From Pseudomonas sp. NFR16 (GTDB lineage Bacteria > Pseudomonadota > Gammaproteobacteria > Pseudomonadales > Pseudomonadaceae): a DNA stretch of 64,000 nt. The position numbers were made by a program, and so were the translations under genes. This document shows positions 19,711 through 29,358 of the stretch, piece after piece. Positions within the stretch are counted from its first letter, which is position 1. The number at the start of each line of letters is the position of its first letter. Location of the stretch: positions 1,035,258 through 1,099,257 of the forward strand of contig NZ_FNYJ01000001.1 of assembly GCF_900108875.1 (NCBI RefSeq), given 5' to 3'. The notes beneath the pieces were generated by a model. That model saw only the letters and a program-made list of their open reading frames with translations. It was not told the origin of the DNA and ran no database searches.

Positions 19711-19880
19711 CGTCCGATCAACCCCATGTTCCAGGCGAAGACCTCAACGATCCGAAGGCGAAACCGGCAGATGTTGCCGATGACCGCGAGCGCCGCCGCG
19801 AAAGCCGGCAGGACGAGCCCCTGACCGGGGGCGACAACGACATAGCCGGGCATACCCCGAAAGTGCCCGGCGCACAGTAA
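19707..19880 (+). CDS. Small hydrophilic protein, unknown function
   Basis: 57 residues, highly charged and without a membrane segment (MTSDQPHVPGEDLNDPKAKP at the start; DDRERRRESRQDEPLTGG in the middle; ends HTPKVPGAQ). The ATG overlaps the topoisomerase stop (ATGA) and an AGGAG ribosome site is placed just before, so translation is well supported. Probably disordered. It lies between topoisomerase IB and the UvrA2 gene; I do not recognise a family. Confidence 0.7.
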   Translation: MTSDQPHVPGEDLNDPKAKPADVADDRERRRESRQDEPLTGGDNDIAGHTPKVPGAQ

Positions 19881-19917
19881 GCTGTACGCATTGTTTTCCT
19901 GATTCAGGGCCTTATTC

Positions 19918-22614
19918 ATGATCACTCCGCCGTATCCGCCTGACGATACCGATCGGCGCGCCAGCGTCCCCTTCACTGTCGACGCCAACGCACCCGGATT
20001 CGTCCGGGTGCGAGGCGCGCGCGAACACAATCTCAAGGATGTCGATGTCGACATCCCACGAGACGCGCTGGTGGTGTTTACTGGCGTTTCAGGTTCCGGC
20101 AAATCGTCGCTGACGTTTTCAACGCTATACGCCGAAGCGCAACGGCGGTATTTCGAATCGGTCGCCCCTTATGCGCGGCGTTTGATCGATCAGGTCGGCG
20201 TACCCAATGTGGATTCCATTGAAGGTTTGCCGCCAGCGGTGGCGCTGCAGCAACAACGCGGCACGCCCAGCACTCGTTCCTCGGTCGGCAGCGTAACGAC
20301 ACTCTCCAGCCTGATTCGCATGCTGTATTCGCGCGCCGGCCATTACCCACCCGGACAGCCCATGCTGTACGCGGAAGACTTCTCGCCGAACCTGCCCCAG
20401 GGCGCCTGTCCGGAGTGCCACGGCCTCGGTCGGGTTTACGACGTACCGGAAGAATTGATGGTCCCCAATGACTCGCTGACGATCCGCCAGCGGGCGGTCG
20501 CCTCATGGCCATTGGCGTGGCAGGGACAGAATCAACGGGACATTCTGGTCACCTTGGGGTACGACGTTGACATCCCGTGGCGCGATCTGCCGCAAAAACA
20601 GCGTGACTGGATTCTTTTCACTGATGAGCAACCCACCGTGCCGGTCTACGCGGGCCTCACCCCGGAAGAAACCCGGGTCGCCCTCAAACGCAAGGTGGAG
20701 CCCAGTTATCAGGGCACGTTCATCGGCGCCCGACGCTATGTGCTGCACACCTTTACTCATTCACAAAGCGCGCTGATGAAAAAGCGTGTCTCTCGATTTA
20801 TGCGCGGTAGCCCTTGTCCGGTCTGCGACGGTAAACGTCTGAAACGTGAAGCGCTGTCGGTGACGTTCGCAGGCCTTGATATCGGCGAGCTGTCGCAGAT
20901 GCCGCTGCTGCGTCTGGCTGAAGTGCTGCGCCCGGTTGCCGCTGGCACCCTGGATCAGGACAACGACGCTCATGTGCTGGATCGCGAGCAGATCAAGGAC
21001 GCGCGCAAAAAGCGGGTCAAGGCCGGCGGCTCGGCCCATGACGCGGCGCCGGACGTGCGTGCCACGCCGAACATGTCGATCGAGAAGCGCCTGGCCGCGC
21101 AACGCATCGCGCAGGATCTGCTGGCGCGCGTCAGTACCTTGACCGAATTGGGACTGGGCTATCTGGCCCTCGACCGGAGTACGCCGTCCCTGTCATCCGG
21201 CGAGCTGCAACGTCTGCGCCTGGCGACGCAACTGGGCTCGCAGCTGTTCGGCGTGATCTACGTGTTGGACGAGCCTTCGGCCGGGCTGCATCCCGCCGAC
21301 AGCGAAGCGTTGTTCACCGCCCTTCAGCAACTCAAGGCGGCGGGAAATTCGCTGTTCGTCGTGGAGCACGACCTTGAAACCATGCGCCGCGCCGACTGGC
21401 TCATCGACGTCGGCCCCGCAGCTGGCGTAAATGGCGGGCGTGTCCTTTACAGCGGGCCACCGGCCGGGCTGTCTGCCATAGAGACCTCGCAGACTCGGCT
21501 TCATCTGTTTGCCGATCACAGCGAACTGCGCACCGACCGGCGTCCTGCGTCTGGCTGGCTGAAACTTGAGGGCATCACTCGCAACAACCTCGATCATCTG
21601 TCGGCCGCCTTCCCGCTGGGTTGCTTCACCGCCGTGACCGGCATTTCCGGCTCAGGTAAGTCCAGCCTGGTCAGCCAGGCGCTGCTGGAGCTGGTCGGTG
21701 CGCAGCTGGGGCGTGCGGTGAACAACCCGGATCAGGAAGAACCGAGTCTGGAGGACGATGCGCCTCAAGCCACCGGTGGCCATATTGCCGGTGGGCTCGA
21801 GTCGATCAAGCGGCTGGTGCAGGTGGATCAGAAACCCATTGGCCGCACGCCACGCTCCAACCTGGCGACCTACACCGGCCTGTTCGACAACGTGCGTAAG
21901 CTGTTTGCCGCCACCCCGGATGCGCAGGCTGCCGGCTATGACGCAGGACAATTCTCGTTCAACGTCGCCAAGGGTCGCTGCCCGGTGTGCGAAGGCGAAG
22001 GATTTGTCAGCGTCGAGCTGCTGTTCATGCCCAGCGTCTATGCGCCCTGCCCGACCTGCCATGGTGCGCGGTACAACCCGGAAACACTGGCCATCCAGTG
22101 GCAGGGACTGAGCATTGCGCAAGTCCTGCAATTGACGGTCGATCAGGCCGTCGAGGCATTCGCTGAACAGCCTGCCGTGTTGCGTTCGCTGACCGTGTTG
22201 CGCGACATCGGATTGGGCTATCTGCGCCTCGGCCAGCCGGCGACTGAACTGTCCGGCGGCGAAGCCCAGCGCATCAAGCTTGCCACCGAATTACAACGCA
22301 GCCAGCGCGGTGCGACGCTGTACGTGCTGGACGAACCCACCACCGGGCTGCATCCCACAGACGTCGATCGACTGCTTACCCAACTGAACGCGCTGGTTGA
22401 CGCTGGCCACAGTGTGATCGTGGTCGAGCATGAGATGCGTGTCGTGGCGCAGAGCGACTGGGTGATCGACATCGGCCCGGGCGCTGGTGACAAAGGTGGG
22501 ACCATCGTCGCCAGCGGCACGCCGGAAGCCCTGATAAACGTCGCAGAGAGTCGCACCGCTCCATTCTTGCGCAAAGCCATGCCGCAGCATCAGGTCAAAG
22601 AATCAGCCAGGTAA
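19918..22614 (+). CDS. UvrA2-type excinuclease ATPase (UvrA paralogue without UvrB-binding domain)
   Basis: 898 residues against about 940 for canonical UvrA. Two ABC modules: Walker A GVSGSGKSS near residue 56 and GISGSGKSS near 575; signatures LSSGELQRLRLA and LSGGEAQRIKLA; Walker B YVLDEPSAGLHP and YVLDEPTTGLHP. Zinc motifs CPECHGLG, CPVCDGK and CPVCEGEG/CPTCHG are intact. After MLYSRAGHYPPGQ the protein runs almost directly to GACPECHGLG, so the UvrB-interaction region of UvrA is missing, as in class II UvrA. These accessory proteins are linked to tolerance of DNA-binding drugs. Confidence 0.9.
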   Translation: MITPPYPPDDTDRRASVPFTVDANAPGFVRVRGAREHNLKDVDVDIPRDALVVFTGVSGSGKSSLTFSTLYAEAQRRYFESVAPYARRLIDQVGVPNVDSIEGLPPAVALQQQRGTPSTRSSVGSVTTLSSLIRMLYSRAGHYPPGQPMLYAEDFSPNLPQGACPECHGLGRVYDVPEELMVPNDSLTIRQRAVASWPLAWQGQNQRDILVTLGYDVDIPWRDLPQKQRDWILFTDEQPTVPVYAGLTPEETRVALKRKVEPSYQGTFIGARRYVLHTFTHSQSALMKKRVSRFMRGSPCPVCDGKRLKREALSVTFAGLDIGELSQMPLLRLAEVLRPVAAGTLDQDNDAHVLDREQIKDARKKRVKAGGSAHDAAPDVRATPNMSIEKRLAAQRIAQDLLARVSTLTELGLGYLALDRSTPSLSSGELQRLRLATQLGSQLFGVIYVLDEPSAGLHPADSEALFTALQQLKAAGNSLFVVEHDLETMRRADWLIDVGPAAGVNGGRVLYSGPPAGLSAIETSQTRLHLFADHSELRTDRRPASGWLKLEGITRNNLDHLSAAFPLGCFTAVTGISGSGKSSLVSQALLELVGAQLGRAVNNPDQEEPSLEDDAPQATGGHIAGGLESIKRLVQVDQKPIGRTPRSNLATYTGLFDNVRKLFAATPDAQAAGYDAGQFSFNVAKGRCPVCEGEGFVSVELLFMPSVYAPCPTCHGARYNPETLAIQWQGLSIAQVLQLTVDQAVEAFAEQPAVLRSLTVLRDIGLGYLRLGQPATELSGGEAQRIKLATELQRSQRGATLYVLDEPTTGLHPTDVDRLLTQLNALVDAGHSVIVVEHEMRVVAQSDWVIDIGPGAGDKGGTIVASGTPEALINVAESRTAPFLRKAMPQHQVKESAR

Positions 22615-22690
22615 TACCCGCGCAGATCGCGATCAATACTGCACAACCGAAAAACTGAAGGTCAGTGGCAAAATCCAGTTCATCATCCAT
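22595..22690 (-). CDS. Putative 31-residue single-pass membrane protein
   Basis: Starts MDDELDFATDLQ, then a hydrophobic helix (FFGCAVLIAICAGITWLIL) to the end. A GGAG lies 9 bases before this ATG; an alternative ATG at 22705 would add MECVA. The gene is antisense to the last 20 bases of the UvrA2 gene. Acidic head plus one helix is a common layout of bacterial small membrane proteins, but conservation cannot be judged here. Confidence 0.45.
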   Translation of the reverse strand: MDDELDFATDLQFFGCAVLIAICAGITWLIL

Positions 22691-22933
22691 CGCAACGCAC
22701 TCCATGGGATTCAGATGAATGAATGGATTCTGGCCATTTGCCCAAGTTCAGCAATTTTTTGAGCAGAAATGACCGGTTCTGATCGCGACTGAGCAGTCAG
22801 ACTGTTGGCTGGGGACGTGGGGAGACGGCCTGCGCAAAGTGGCGGCATGCGCAGCCCCTCCGCTCATCAGTTGGCCTGCACACTTTCGCCTGACTGCCGC
22901 TCAAATGGCACACAGTCTCGGGAGACCACGATC

Positions 22934-23185
22934 ATGAACAGAATCACCAGTGCCCTCGCCCTCGCAGGTTTGTTTGCAGTCTGTTCACTCAATGCATTCG
23001 CAACCGAAGACAAAAATCCGCAGACCGCGCTTCCAGTGGACGGCCACGCGCAACCGGCAGAGTCCAACGCAGAAAAAGCCAACAAACGCGGCGAAGAAGC
23101 CTCCGGCTCGAATTCAGGCGCAGACGCCGAGGCGTTGATCAAAGAAAAAGAAGCGCACAGCGGTGAGAAGAAGCCGGCCCAGTAG
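22934..23185 (+). CDS. Small exported hydrophilic protein
   Basis: 83 residues, ATG behind GGGAG. A signal peptide (MNRITSALALAGLFAVCSLN then AFA) is followed by a charged, low-complexity, Ala/Glu/Lys-rich mature part (AEKANKRGEEASGSNSGADA). Likely periplasmic and disordered. No family recognised. A perfect hairpin follows at 23196-23228. Confidence 0.75.
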   Translation: MNRITSALALAGLFAVCSLNAFATEDKNPQTALPVDGHAQPAESNAEKANKRGEEASGSNSGADAEALIKEKEAHSGEKKPAQ

Positions 23186-23195
23186 CTCAGACGAC

Positions 23196-23228
23196 TCAGG
23201 CGCTCTGGGTAGAGACATGAGCGCCTGA
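23196..23228. terminator. Hairpin between convergent genes
   Basis: TCAGGCGCTC (23196-23205) pairs perfectly with GAGCGCCTGA (23219-23228) across a 13-base loop. It lies between the small exported protein and the convergent SDR gene. There is no long T-run, so termination efficiency is uncertain. Confidence 0.5.
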
Positions 23229-23269
23229 TTCAGACGGTATGCAGCACGCAGTACTGCGCTGCCCGCCCG

Positions 23270-23980
23270 TTACCGGCCTGCGATCAGGCCGCCGTCGACA
23301 TGCAGAATTTCGCCCGTCGAGAACGCTGCATCCTCAAGGTAGAGCACGGCACGCACGATGTCCTCGACTTCTCCCAGCTTGTTCATCGGGTGGAAAGCAG
23401 CCAGTTGCTCGACGATCTGCGGATCGTGCATCGGCGTTCGAATCACGCCGGGCGCGACCGCATTCACTCGGATGCCACGCTGGGCGTACTCGATCGCCAG
23501 GCTCTTGGTGGCTGAATTCATCCCGCCCTTGGTGAGCATTGCGATGAAGGCTGGAGACAGTGAACTGGCAAACTCCGCAGTGGACGCGGTGATCTGCACC
23601 ACATGACCGCTGCCTTGAGTCAGCATCACGGGAATGACCGCTTGGGTGGCGAAGAAGAACCCGTCCAGGTTCGTCTGCAACTTCAGCCGGTAATCTTCCT
23701 CGGTGTAATCAGTAAACGCCTTGCCGATGAAGATCCCCGCGTTATTGACCAGCGTGTCGATCCGGCCGAACCGCTCCATCGCGGCAGCGACCAGACGCTT
23801 GCTCGTCTCGGGATCGCCAATGTCCCCCGCAACCGTGATGAGATCCGGATCCTTGGAAGGCTGGATCGAGCGCGACGTCGCGACGACCCCGTATCCTCTG
23901 GCGCGGAATGCGTTGACGATGGCTTCGCCCATGCCTTGCGAAGCGCCGGTGACTATCGCGACTTTTTTGATATCTGGCAT
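23270..23980 (-). CDS. SDR family oxidoreductase lacking the usual catalytic tyrosine
   Basis: 236 residues. Rossmann motif VTGASQGMGEAI (about 10-21), NNAG in the middle and the C-terminal SDR segment GEILHVDGG are normal. In the active site the usual Tyr-x-x-x-Lys reads Ala147-Met-Leu-Thr-Lys151 (SPAFIAMLTKGGMN); serines are present before it. I recall a divergent SDR subfamily with this LTKGG pattern, so it is probably ancestral rather than a recent lesion. It is divergent from a LysR gene, with 77 bases between the starts. Confidence 0.85.
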   Translation of the reverse strand: MPDIKKVAIVTGASQGMGEAIVNAFRARGYGVVATSRSIQPSKDPDLITVAGDIGDPETSKRLVAAAMERFGRIDTLVNNAGIFIGKAFTDYTEEDYRLKLQTNLDGFFFATQAVIPVMLTQGSGHVVQITASTAEFASSLSPAFIAMLTKGGMNSATKSLAIEYAQRGIRVNAVAPGVIRTPMHDPQIVEQLAAFHPMNKLGEVEDIVRAVLYLEDAAFSTGEILHVDGGLIAGR

Positions 23981-24057
23981 TGCTGACTCCTTTTGCTCGT
24001 TTGATGAGCCGAAGGTAGAGCGTTGTCAGCTGATCGAATATTCCCTATCTTCTCTCA

Positions 24058-24942
24058 ATGACTGATCAAAAACGCACAGCTCTCGATTGGCAGGATGTCA
24101 GGATCTTTTTGGCGCTGGCGCGTCACGGGAGCCTCTCTGCTGCAGCCAGAATGCTCTCGGTGAACCATGCAACGGTTGCGCGCCGGCTTCGTTCGCTGGA
24201 AGACAGCCTTGGCGAGAAGCTCGTCGAGCGGCGCCCGGACGGCTATGTCCTGACACTGGCGGGCACCCACGCCCTTCAGGCGGCAGGCGAGATGGAGCAG
24301 GCCGCACAGGTATTGGGTCGTGGCATGCAGGACGGATCCCCTTCGGGCCTCGTCAGAATCAGCTCGTCGCCAGGCCTGTGTGGCGGTTTTCTCATTTCCC
24401 GATTACCCGAGCTGATCGCCCGTCATCCGCGTCTGGACATCGATCTTGCACCTACGCTGCGTTCGGTCAGCCTCGACCGGCATGAAGCCGACATCGCCAT
24501 CCGCTTCGACATACCCAAGGACGGAGACATCGTCGCTCGCCCGCTGACCATGGTTGGCTACGGGTTTTACGGGACGCAGGAGGTCTGTCAGGGGACTGAG
24601 AATGGAGACAGCCCCGTCTTCATCGGCTTCAACGAGGCCGACGCTTATCTGTCCCAGGAAATCTGGATGACCCAGCATTTTCCCCGCGCGCGCGTGGCCT
24701 TTCGCGCCAAAGACCAATTTCTCCAGTCCATCGCCGCGCGCTCGGGGATAGGACTCGCGTTGATCCCCCACTACATTGGCCGGGCCGACCCGCAGCTGCG
24801 CTTGTGCGATCTGGGTCCCGTGCCACCGAGCAGAGAGGTGTTCCTGCTGACTCGGGGACGCGATCGGAAAGATTCGTCGATCAGAACGGTTGCGCAAGAG
24901 ATTGGTGAAATGTTCGATCAGGCGCGCTTATTGTTCACATGA
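24058..24942 (+). CDS. LysR family transcriptional regulator
   Basis: 294 residues. HTH at about 10-70 (LDWQDVRIFLALARHGSLSA, SVNHATVARRLRSLEDSLG) and an effector domain with GLALIPHYIG near the C-terminus. It is divergent from the SDR gene and likely controls it. It ends convergent with the tRNA cluster. Confidence 0.9.
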   Translation: MTDQKRTALDWQDVRIFLALARHGSLSAAARMLSVNHATVARRLRSLEDSLGEKLVERRPDGYVLTLAGTHALQAAGEMEQAAQVLGRGMQDGSPSGLVRISSSPGLCGGFLISRLPELIARHPRLDIDLAPTLRSVSLDRHEADIAIRFDIPKDGDIVARPLTMVGYGFYGTQEVCQGTENGDSPVFIGFNEADAYLSQEIWMTQHFPRARVAFRAKDQFLQSIAARSGIGLALIPHYIGRADPQLRLCDLGPVPPSREVFLLTRGRDRKDSSIRTVAQEIGEMFDQARLLFT

Positions 24943-25045
24943 GCACGTTCAGATGAGAGAGCAAGGTGAGACGGCAAGTCTCAGAGAGCGCAGGACGGTG
25001 GCGCAATTCCGCTGAAGAGATGTGCGCGCTTCACGAACTGACAAG

Positions 25046-25079
25046 AAAAAGGCGCTTCGGATTGCTCCGCAAGCGCCTT
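25046..25079 (-). terminator. Intrinsic terminator of the tRNA operon
   Basis: On the minus strand AAGGCGCTT and AAGCGCCTT form the outer stem, followed by TTTC. It lies 9 bases after the 3' end of tRNA-Leu. Confidence 0.82.
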
Positions 25080-25087
25080 ACCTTGAA

Positions 25088-25174
25088 TGGTGCCCCGAGC
25101 CGGAGTCGAACCGGCACATCCTTTCGGACGACGGATTTTAAGTCCGGTGTGTCTACCAATTTCACCATCAGGGC
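25088..25174 (-). tRNA. tRNA-Leu (anticodon TAA)
   Basis: 87 bases including encoded CCA, with the long variable arm of class II tRNAs. The anticodon stem-loop GGACTTAAAATCC gives TAA. Acceptor GCCCTGA pairs with TCGGGGC through one G-T pair, and GGTTCGACTCC is the T arm. Confidence 0.97.
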
Positions 25175-25346
25175 GATAGTGCAGATCAGCTTGAGGCCAT
25201 ACAGCCACGAAGCTGACAAGAGCTGGGAATATATACATCCCTAAGCAGTGAAGCAAGCCGAAAACGCCCTCATTCGGGGCAAAAACAGACTCCACCCGGA
25301 AATAAAAAAGCTCTGTAAATCATAGATCTACAGAGCTCGTTTATAG

Positions 25347-25420
25347 TGGAGGCCGAGGTCGGAATCGAACCGGCGTAAGCGGATTTGCAATCCGCGGCAT
25401 AACCATTTTGCTACTCGGCC
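25347..25420 (-). tRNA. tRNA-Cys (anticodon GCA)
   Basis: 74 bases with encoded CCA. Anticodon loop GGATTGCAAATCC reads GCA. Acceptor GGCCGAG pairs with CTCGGCC. Middle gene of the Gly-Cys-Leu cluster. Confidence 0.97.
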
Positions 25421-25465
25421 TCAAACGCCAAACGATCTGACAGCGATCGATCAACGCATACAAAC

Positions 25466-25541
<76 letters not shown>

Positions 25542-25668
25542 TTGGTGTGGGCGCCATTCTATAGATTCAAATGACCCCGTCAACCCCTTGATTTAAAAAT
25601 ACTTATCTCGGCGTGCCGTCTCGCTGCAGCGCCAGAAAGGGGAAACGCCGTTTGAGCAAAAAGAGGCG

Positions 25669-26226
25669 TTACTCCTCGGTCGTCGTCCTCAAATGCGGCC
25701 ATGCCGCCCGGAGGTATTGCACCATCGACCACAAGGTCAGGCCTGCGGCGACCATCAGCAGCACGTAACCCAACACGACCCAGAACGTGAACGCAGGTGG
25801 GTTGGCCAGCAGAATCACCAGCGCGAGCATCTGCGCCGCGGTTTTCCATTTGCCCAGGTTGGAGACGGCGACCTGAGCGCGCGCACCCAGCTCGGCCATC
25901 CATTCGCGCAACGCGGAGATGACGATTTCGCGGCCAATGATCACCGCTGCCGGTAACGTCAGCCAGAAATTGGCATGCGCCTGAACCAGCAGCACCAGCG
26001 CCACCGCGACCATGAGCTTGTCGGCCACTGGATCGAGGAACGCGCCGAACGGCGTGCTCTGCTGCAGGCGTCGGGCAAGATAGCCATCCAGCCAGTCCGT
26101 CGCCGCGGCCAGCGCGAAAACCGAACTGGCAGCCATGTAGCTCCAGTCATAAGGCAGATAGAACAACAGAATGAAGATCGGAATCAGCAGGACACGTAAT
26201 ACGGTAATCAGATTAGGGATATTCAT
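25669..26226 (-). CDS. pgsA: CDP-diacylglycerol--glycerol-3-phosphate 3-phosphatidyltransferase
   Basis: 185 residues from the ATG of [11 protein letters not shown]; a GTG 6 bases upstream is possible. Inner-membrane enzyme that makes phosphatidylglycerol-phosphate. The CDP-alcohol phosphotransferase motif is complete: [20 protein letters not shown] then VADK, matching DGxxAR-x8-GxxxDxxxD. About four membrane helices. Follows uvrC by 32 bases and precedes the tRNA cluster. Confidence 0.96.
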   Translation of the reverse strand: MNIPNLITVLRVLLIPIFILLFYLPYDWSYMAASSVFALAAATDWLDGYLARRLQQSTPFGAFLDPVADKLMVAVALVLLVQAHANFWLTLPAAVIIGREIVISALREWMAELGARAQVAVSNLGKWKTAAQMLALVILLANPPAFTFWVVLGYVLLMVAAGLTLWSMVQYLRAAWPHLRTTTEE

Positions 26227-26258
26227 CGGCACAACTGGCTACGAGGTGAGCGAGCATT

Positions 26259-28082
26259 CTACTCGCTGTGCAGGTTCGCATAAATCGACTCTGCGAGCTT
26301 TTTACTGATTCCCGGTGCTTTGGCAATTTCTTCGACGCTGGCGCGGGACAATTCCTGCAGGCCACCAAAGTGTTTGAGCAGGTCTCTGCGCCGTGTCGGG
26401 CCGACACCGGCCACCCCTTCCAGGGTTGAAGTGCGGCGTGTCTTGCCACGGCGCGCACGGTGGCCGGTAATTGCGAAACGGTGGGCCTCGTCACGGATCT
26501 GCTGGATCAGGTGAAGCGCAGGCGAGTCACCTTTGAGCGTAAACTCATGGGCGGCGTCATTGAGGTAAAGGGTCTCGAAGCCGGCCTTTCGTGTGGTGCC
26601 TTTGGCCACGCCCAACAGAATCAGGTCGGGGATCGCCAGCTCATTCATGACGTCGCGGGCCATGTTCAACTGCCCCTTGCCGCCGTCCACCAGCAGGATG
26701 TCTGGCAACTTGCCCTCGCCGTCCTTGATCTTGCCGAAACGCCGTGTCAGCGCCTGATGCATCGCTGCATAATCGTCCCCGGCCGTGACGCCCTCGATGT
26801 TGTAGCGCCGATAATCCGACTTGATCGGCCCTTCCGGTCCGAACACCACGCACGACGCCACCGTCGCCTCGCCACTGGAATGGCTGATGTCGTAGCATTC
26901 CAGGCGCTGCGGCGGCTCGTCGAGTTTGAGCACTTCGGCCAGCGCTTCGAAGCGCGCGGCAACATGCTGCCGGTTGGCCAGACGCGCTGCCAGTGCCTGC
27001 TCGGCATTGGTCACCGCCAGTTGCTGCCAGCGAGCGCGTGTACCGCGCACCCGGTGACTGATGACGATCTCGCGCCCGCGGGAAGCCTCGATCGCTTCGA
27101 TCAACGCCGGGAAATCCTCATTGACCACGTTGACGATGACTTCACCTGGCAACTCACGCTCGCCGCCGCCCAGAAAATACTGAGCGAGAAACGCCGACAT
27201 GACTTCACCGACCTCTTCCTCGATGCCCACCTGCGGAAAGAAATTCTTGCTGCCCAACACCCGACCGCCACGCACGCTGATGAGGTGAACGCAAGCGCCG
27301 CCCGGGTTGACGAACGCCGCTACAACATCGACATCGCCGGTGCCGGCTTCCATGCTTTGCTGATCCTGCACACGACGCAGCAGGCCGATCTGATCACGCA
27401 GTTCAGCGGCGTGCTCGAAGTTCAGATCCATCGCCGCCTTTTCCATCAGCGAGTTGAGCTCATCGGTCAGGGCGTTGCTGCGCCCTTCCAGAAACATCAC
27501 CGAGTGACGCACATCTTCGGCATACACCTGCGGCTCGACGAAATCGACGCACGGCGCCTTGCAACGCTTGATCTGATATTGCAGACACGGCCGGGTGCGA
27601 TTCTTGTAGAAACTGTCCTCGCACTGACGCACGTGAAAGGTTTTCTGCAGGATGCTCAGGCTTTCGCGGATGGCCCCGGCACTCGGGTAAGGGCCGAAAT
27701 ACCGGCCTTTCGCCTTCTTGGCACCGCGATGAATGCTCAGGCGCGGAAATTCGCCGTCGGACAAGTGCACGTACGGATAGGACTTGTCGTCACGCAACAG
27801 GATGTTATACGGCGGCCGAGACTCCTTGATGAGCGTCTGCTCGAGCAGCAACGCTTCGGTCTCGTTGGCTGTAATAGTGGTCTCGATCTGCGAGATCCGC
27901 GCCACCAGCGCACCGGTTTTGGGTGCGTGTCCGGTCTTGCGGAAATAGCTGGAGAGCCGCTTCTTGAGGTTCTTGGCTTTGCCGACGTACAGCAGTCGCC
28001 CATCGATGTCGAACATCCGATAGACGCCGGGGCGACCACTGCAGGTGGACAGAAATGCGCTGGGATCAAACGGCTGGGTCAT
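26259..28082 (-). CDS. uvrC: Excinuclease ABC subunit C
   Basis: 607 residues. N-terminal GIY-YIG nuclease ([27 protein letters not shown]), a Cys-rich-like stretch ([20 protein letters not shown] then CKAPC), UVR domain near 200-235, RNase H-like 5' nuclease domain ([35 protein letters not shown]) and a C-terminal helix-hairpin-helix pair ([20 protein letters not shown]). The start 1 base after the gacA stop is preferred over one 60 bases upstream inside gacA. Makes both incisions in nucleotide excision repair. Confidence 0.97.
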   Translation of the reverse strand: MTQPFDPSAFLSTCSGRPGVYRMFDIDGRLLYVGKAKNLKKRLSSYFRKTGHAPKTGALVARISQIETTITANETEALLLEQTLIKESRPPYNILLRDDKSYPYVHLSDGEFPRLSIHRGAKKAKGRYFGPYPSAGAIRESLSILQKTFHVRQCEDSFYKNRTRPCLQYQIKRCKAPCVDFVEPQVYAEDVRHSVMFLEGRSNALTDELNSLMEKAAMDLNFEHAAELRDQIGLLRRVQDQQSMEAGTGDVDVVAAFVNPGGACVHLISVRGGRVLGSKNFFPQVGIEEEVGEVMSAFLAQYFLGGGERELPGEVIVNVVNEDFPALIEAIEASRGREIVISHRVRGTRARWQQLAVTNAEQALAARLANRQHVAARFEALAEVLKLDEPPQRLECYDISHSSGEATVASCVVFGPEGPIKSDYRRYNIEGVTAGDDYAAMHQALTRRFGKIKDGEGKLPDILLVDGGKGQLNMARDVMNELAIPDLILLGVAKGTTRKAGFETLYLNDAAHEFTLKGDSPALHLIQQIRDEAHRFAITGHRARRGKTRRTSTLEGVAGVGPTRRRDLLKHFGGLQELSRASVEEIAKAPGISKKLAESIYANLHSE

Positions 28083-28083
28083 T

Positions 28084-28728
28084 TCAGGCGCTGGCATCGA
28101 CCATGCCGTGGCGAACAGCCAGCAATGCCAGCTCGACGTCACTGCCGATCGAAAGCTTCTCGAAAATACGGTACCGGTAGGTATTCACGGTTTTGGGAGA
28201 CAGGCAAAGCTTGTCGGAGATTGTCTGCACTTTCTGGCAGCCGACGATCATCAAGGCAATCTGAATCTCCCGTTCGGACAGGAGATCGAAAGGCGAGTTG
28301 CTGGTCTGCGGCTGGAACGATTTGAGCGCCAGTTGCTGAGCGATCTGAGGGCTGATGTAACGCTGGCCGGCAAAAACCAGCCGGATGGCCTGGACCATTT
28401 CGGTCAGCCCGGCGCCCTTGGTCATGTACCCCGCTGCGCCCGCCTGCAGCAGCCGGGTCGGAAAGGGATCTTCCTCACAGACCGTCACGGCGACCACTTT
28501 TATATCCGGATGACTGCGCAGCAACTTTCGCGTGGCCTCAAGCCCGCCGATGCCGGGCATCTTGACGTCCATCAGCACCACGTCAGGCTTGAGCTCACGC
28601 GCCTTTTTCAAGGATTCTTCGCCCGATTCGGCCTGGCCAACAACCTGCAAACCGTCAATGTCGGCCAACATACGCGTGATACCTGTCCGAACCAGATCGT
28701 GGTCATCGACAACCAGCACCCTAATCAA
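28084..28728 (-). CDS. gacA: Response regulator GacA
   Basis: 214 residues, TTG start, the known start of Pseudomonas gacA, with GAGGTG upstream. Receiver domain with phospho-acceptor Asp54 in VLMDVKMPG, and a LuxR/FixJ-type HTH at the C-terminus ([39 protein letters not shown]). It partners the sensor GacS and switches on the small RNAs that titrate RsmA, thus governing secondary metabolism, biofilm and virulence traits. It is followed at once by uvrC. Confidence 0.98.
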   Translation of the reverse strand: MIRVLVVDDHDLVRTGITRMLADIDGLQVVGQAESGEESLKKARELKPDVVLMDVKMPGIGGLEATRKLLRSHPDIKVVAVTVCEEDPFPTRLLQAGAAGYMTKGAGLTEMVQAIRLVFAGQRYISPQIAQQLALKSFQPQTSNSPFDLLSEREIQIALMIVGCQKVQTISDKLCLSPKTVNTYRYRIFEKLSIGSDVELALLAVRHGMVDASA

Positions 28729-28917
28729 GCAGACACCTCACGGAACAATTCATGGCGAATGATCGCCACCTTAACAAAAAGAAAGTGCACGACCTAGCGA
28801 GAATACTTCTTCATGGCCGTGCAAGAGGATCGACAACGAGTCGGACACGCTATCATCATCGACCGCAAAACTTGCAAAAAATCTTCAAACGCACGACTTC
28901 GGAAAACGCTTGAGCGG

Positions 28918-29277
28918 CTAGTGCGAGTCGGGGTTCTTTTCCACCGTATATGAAGCTTTATATTCCGCCAACGTGGTTGTCAGGCGTCGAATGGCGTCCT
29001 GATCTTCCTTGACGAGTGACCGGTAGCTGCCCAGTACCCACTCCTCAATCTGGCTCAGGCTCTCGATCGGGGCGGGTGTGCGATTGCCGGTCAACACATA
29101 AAGCACATCGACACCCTTTGCTGCGACGTTGGCGAGGTAGTCGGCCTTGGGGGTGCGGTCGCCGCTCTCGTACTTGCCCTGAGCGTTGGGTTCCACACCA
29201 CCAATTTCACCGAATGCGCGTTGCGAGAGTCCAAGACGCTCCCGTTCTTCCCGAATGCGGGTACCGATTCCACTCAT
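28918..29277 (-). CDS. XRE-family (phage repressor-like) regulator
   Basis: 119 residues from MSGIGTRIREER. HTH_3 domain at about 1-65 (LGLSQRAFGEIGGVEPNAQG, KYESGDRTPKADYLANVAAK) with phage-type GVDVLYVLTG, then a short C-terminal helical part. It is divergent from a BcepMu gp16-like gene across 81 bases, like a cI/cro switch. The gap contains the small inverted repeat TTACGAATGGTAA (29307-29319), a candidate operator. Confidence 0.85.
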   Translation of the reverse strand: MSGIGTRIREERERLGLSQRAFGEIGGVEPNAQGKYESGDRTPKADYLANVAAKGVDVLYVLTGNRTPAPIESLSQIEEWVLGSYRSLVKEDQDAIRRLTTTLAEYKASYTVEKNPDSH

Positions 29278-29358
29278 TTGAATGCACAACCTTATTGACC
29301 CCATCCTTACGAATGGTAATATCCAGATAATTTAAACTGACTTGAACGGTTTTGAACT

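Noticed and set aside
26460..28325. 621-codon plus-strand open frame
   Set aside because: Antisense to uvrC and the end of gacA; no domain, no ribosome site.
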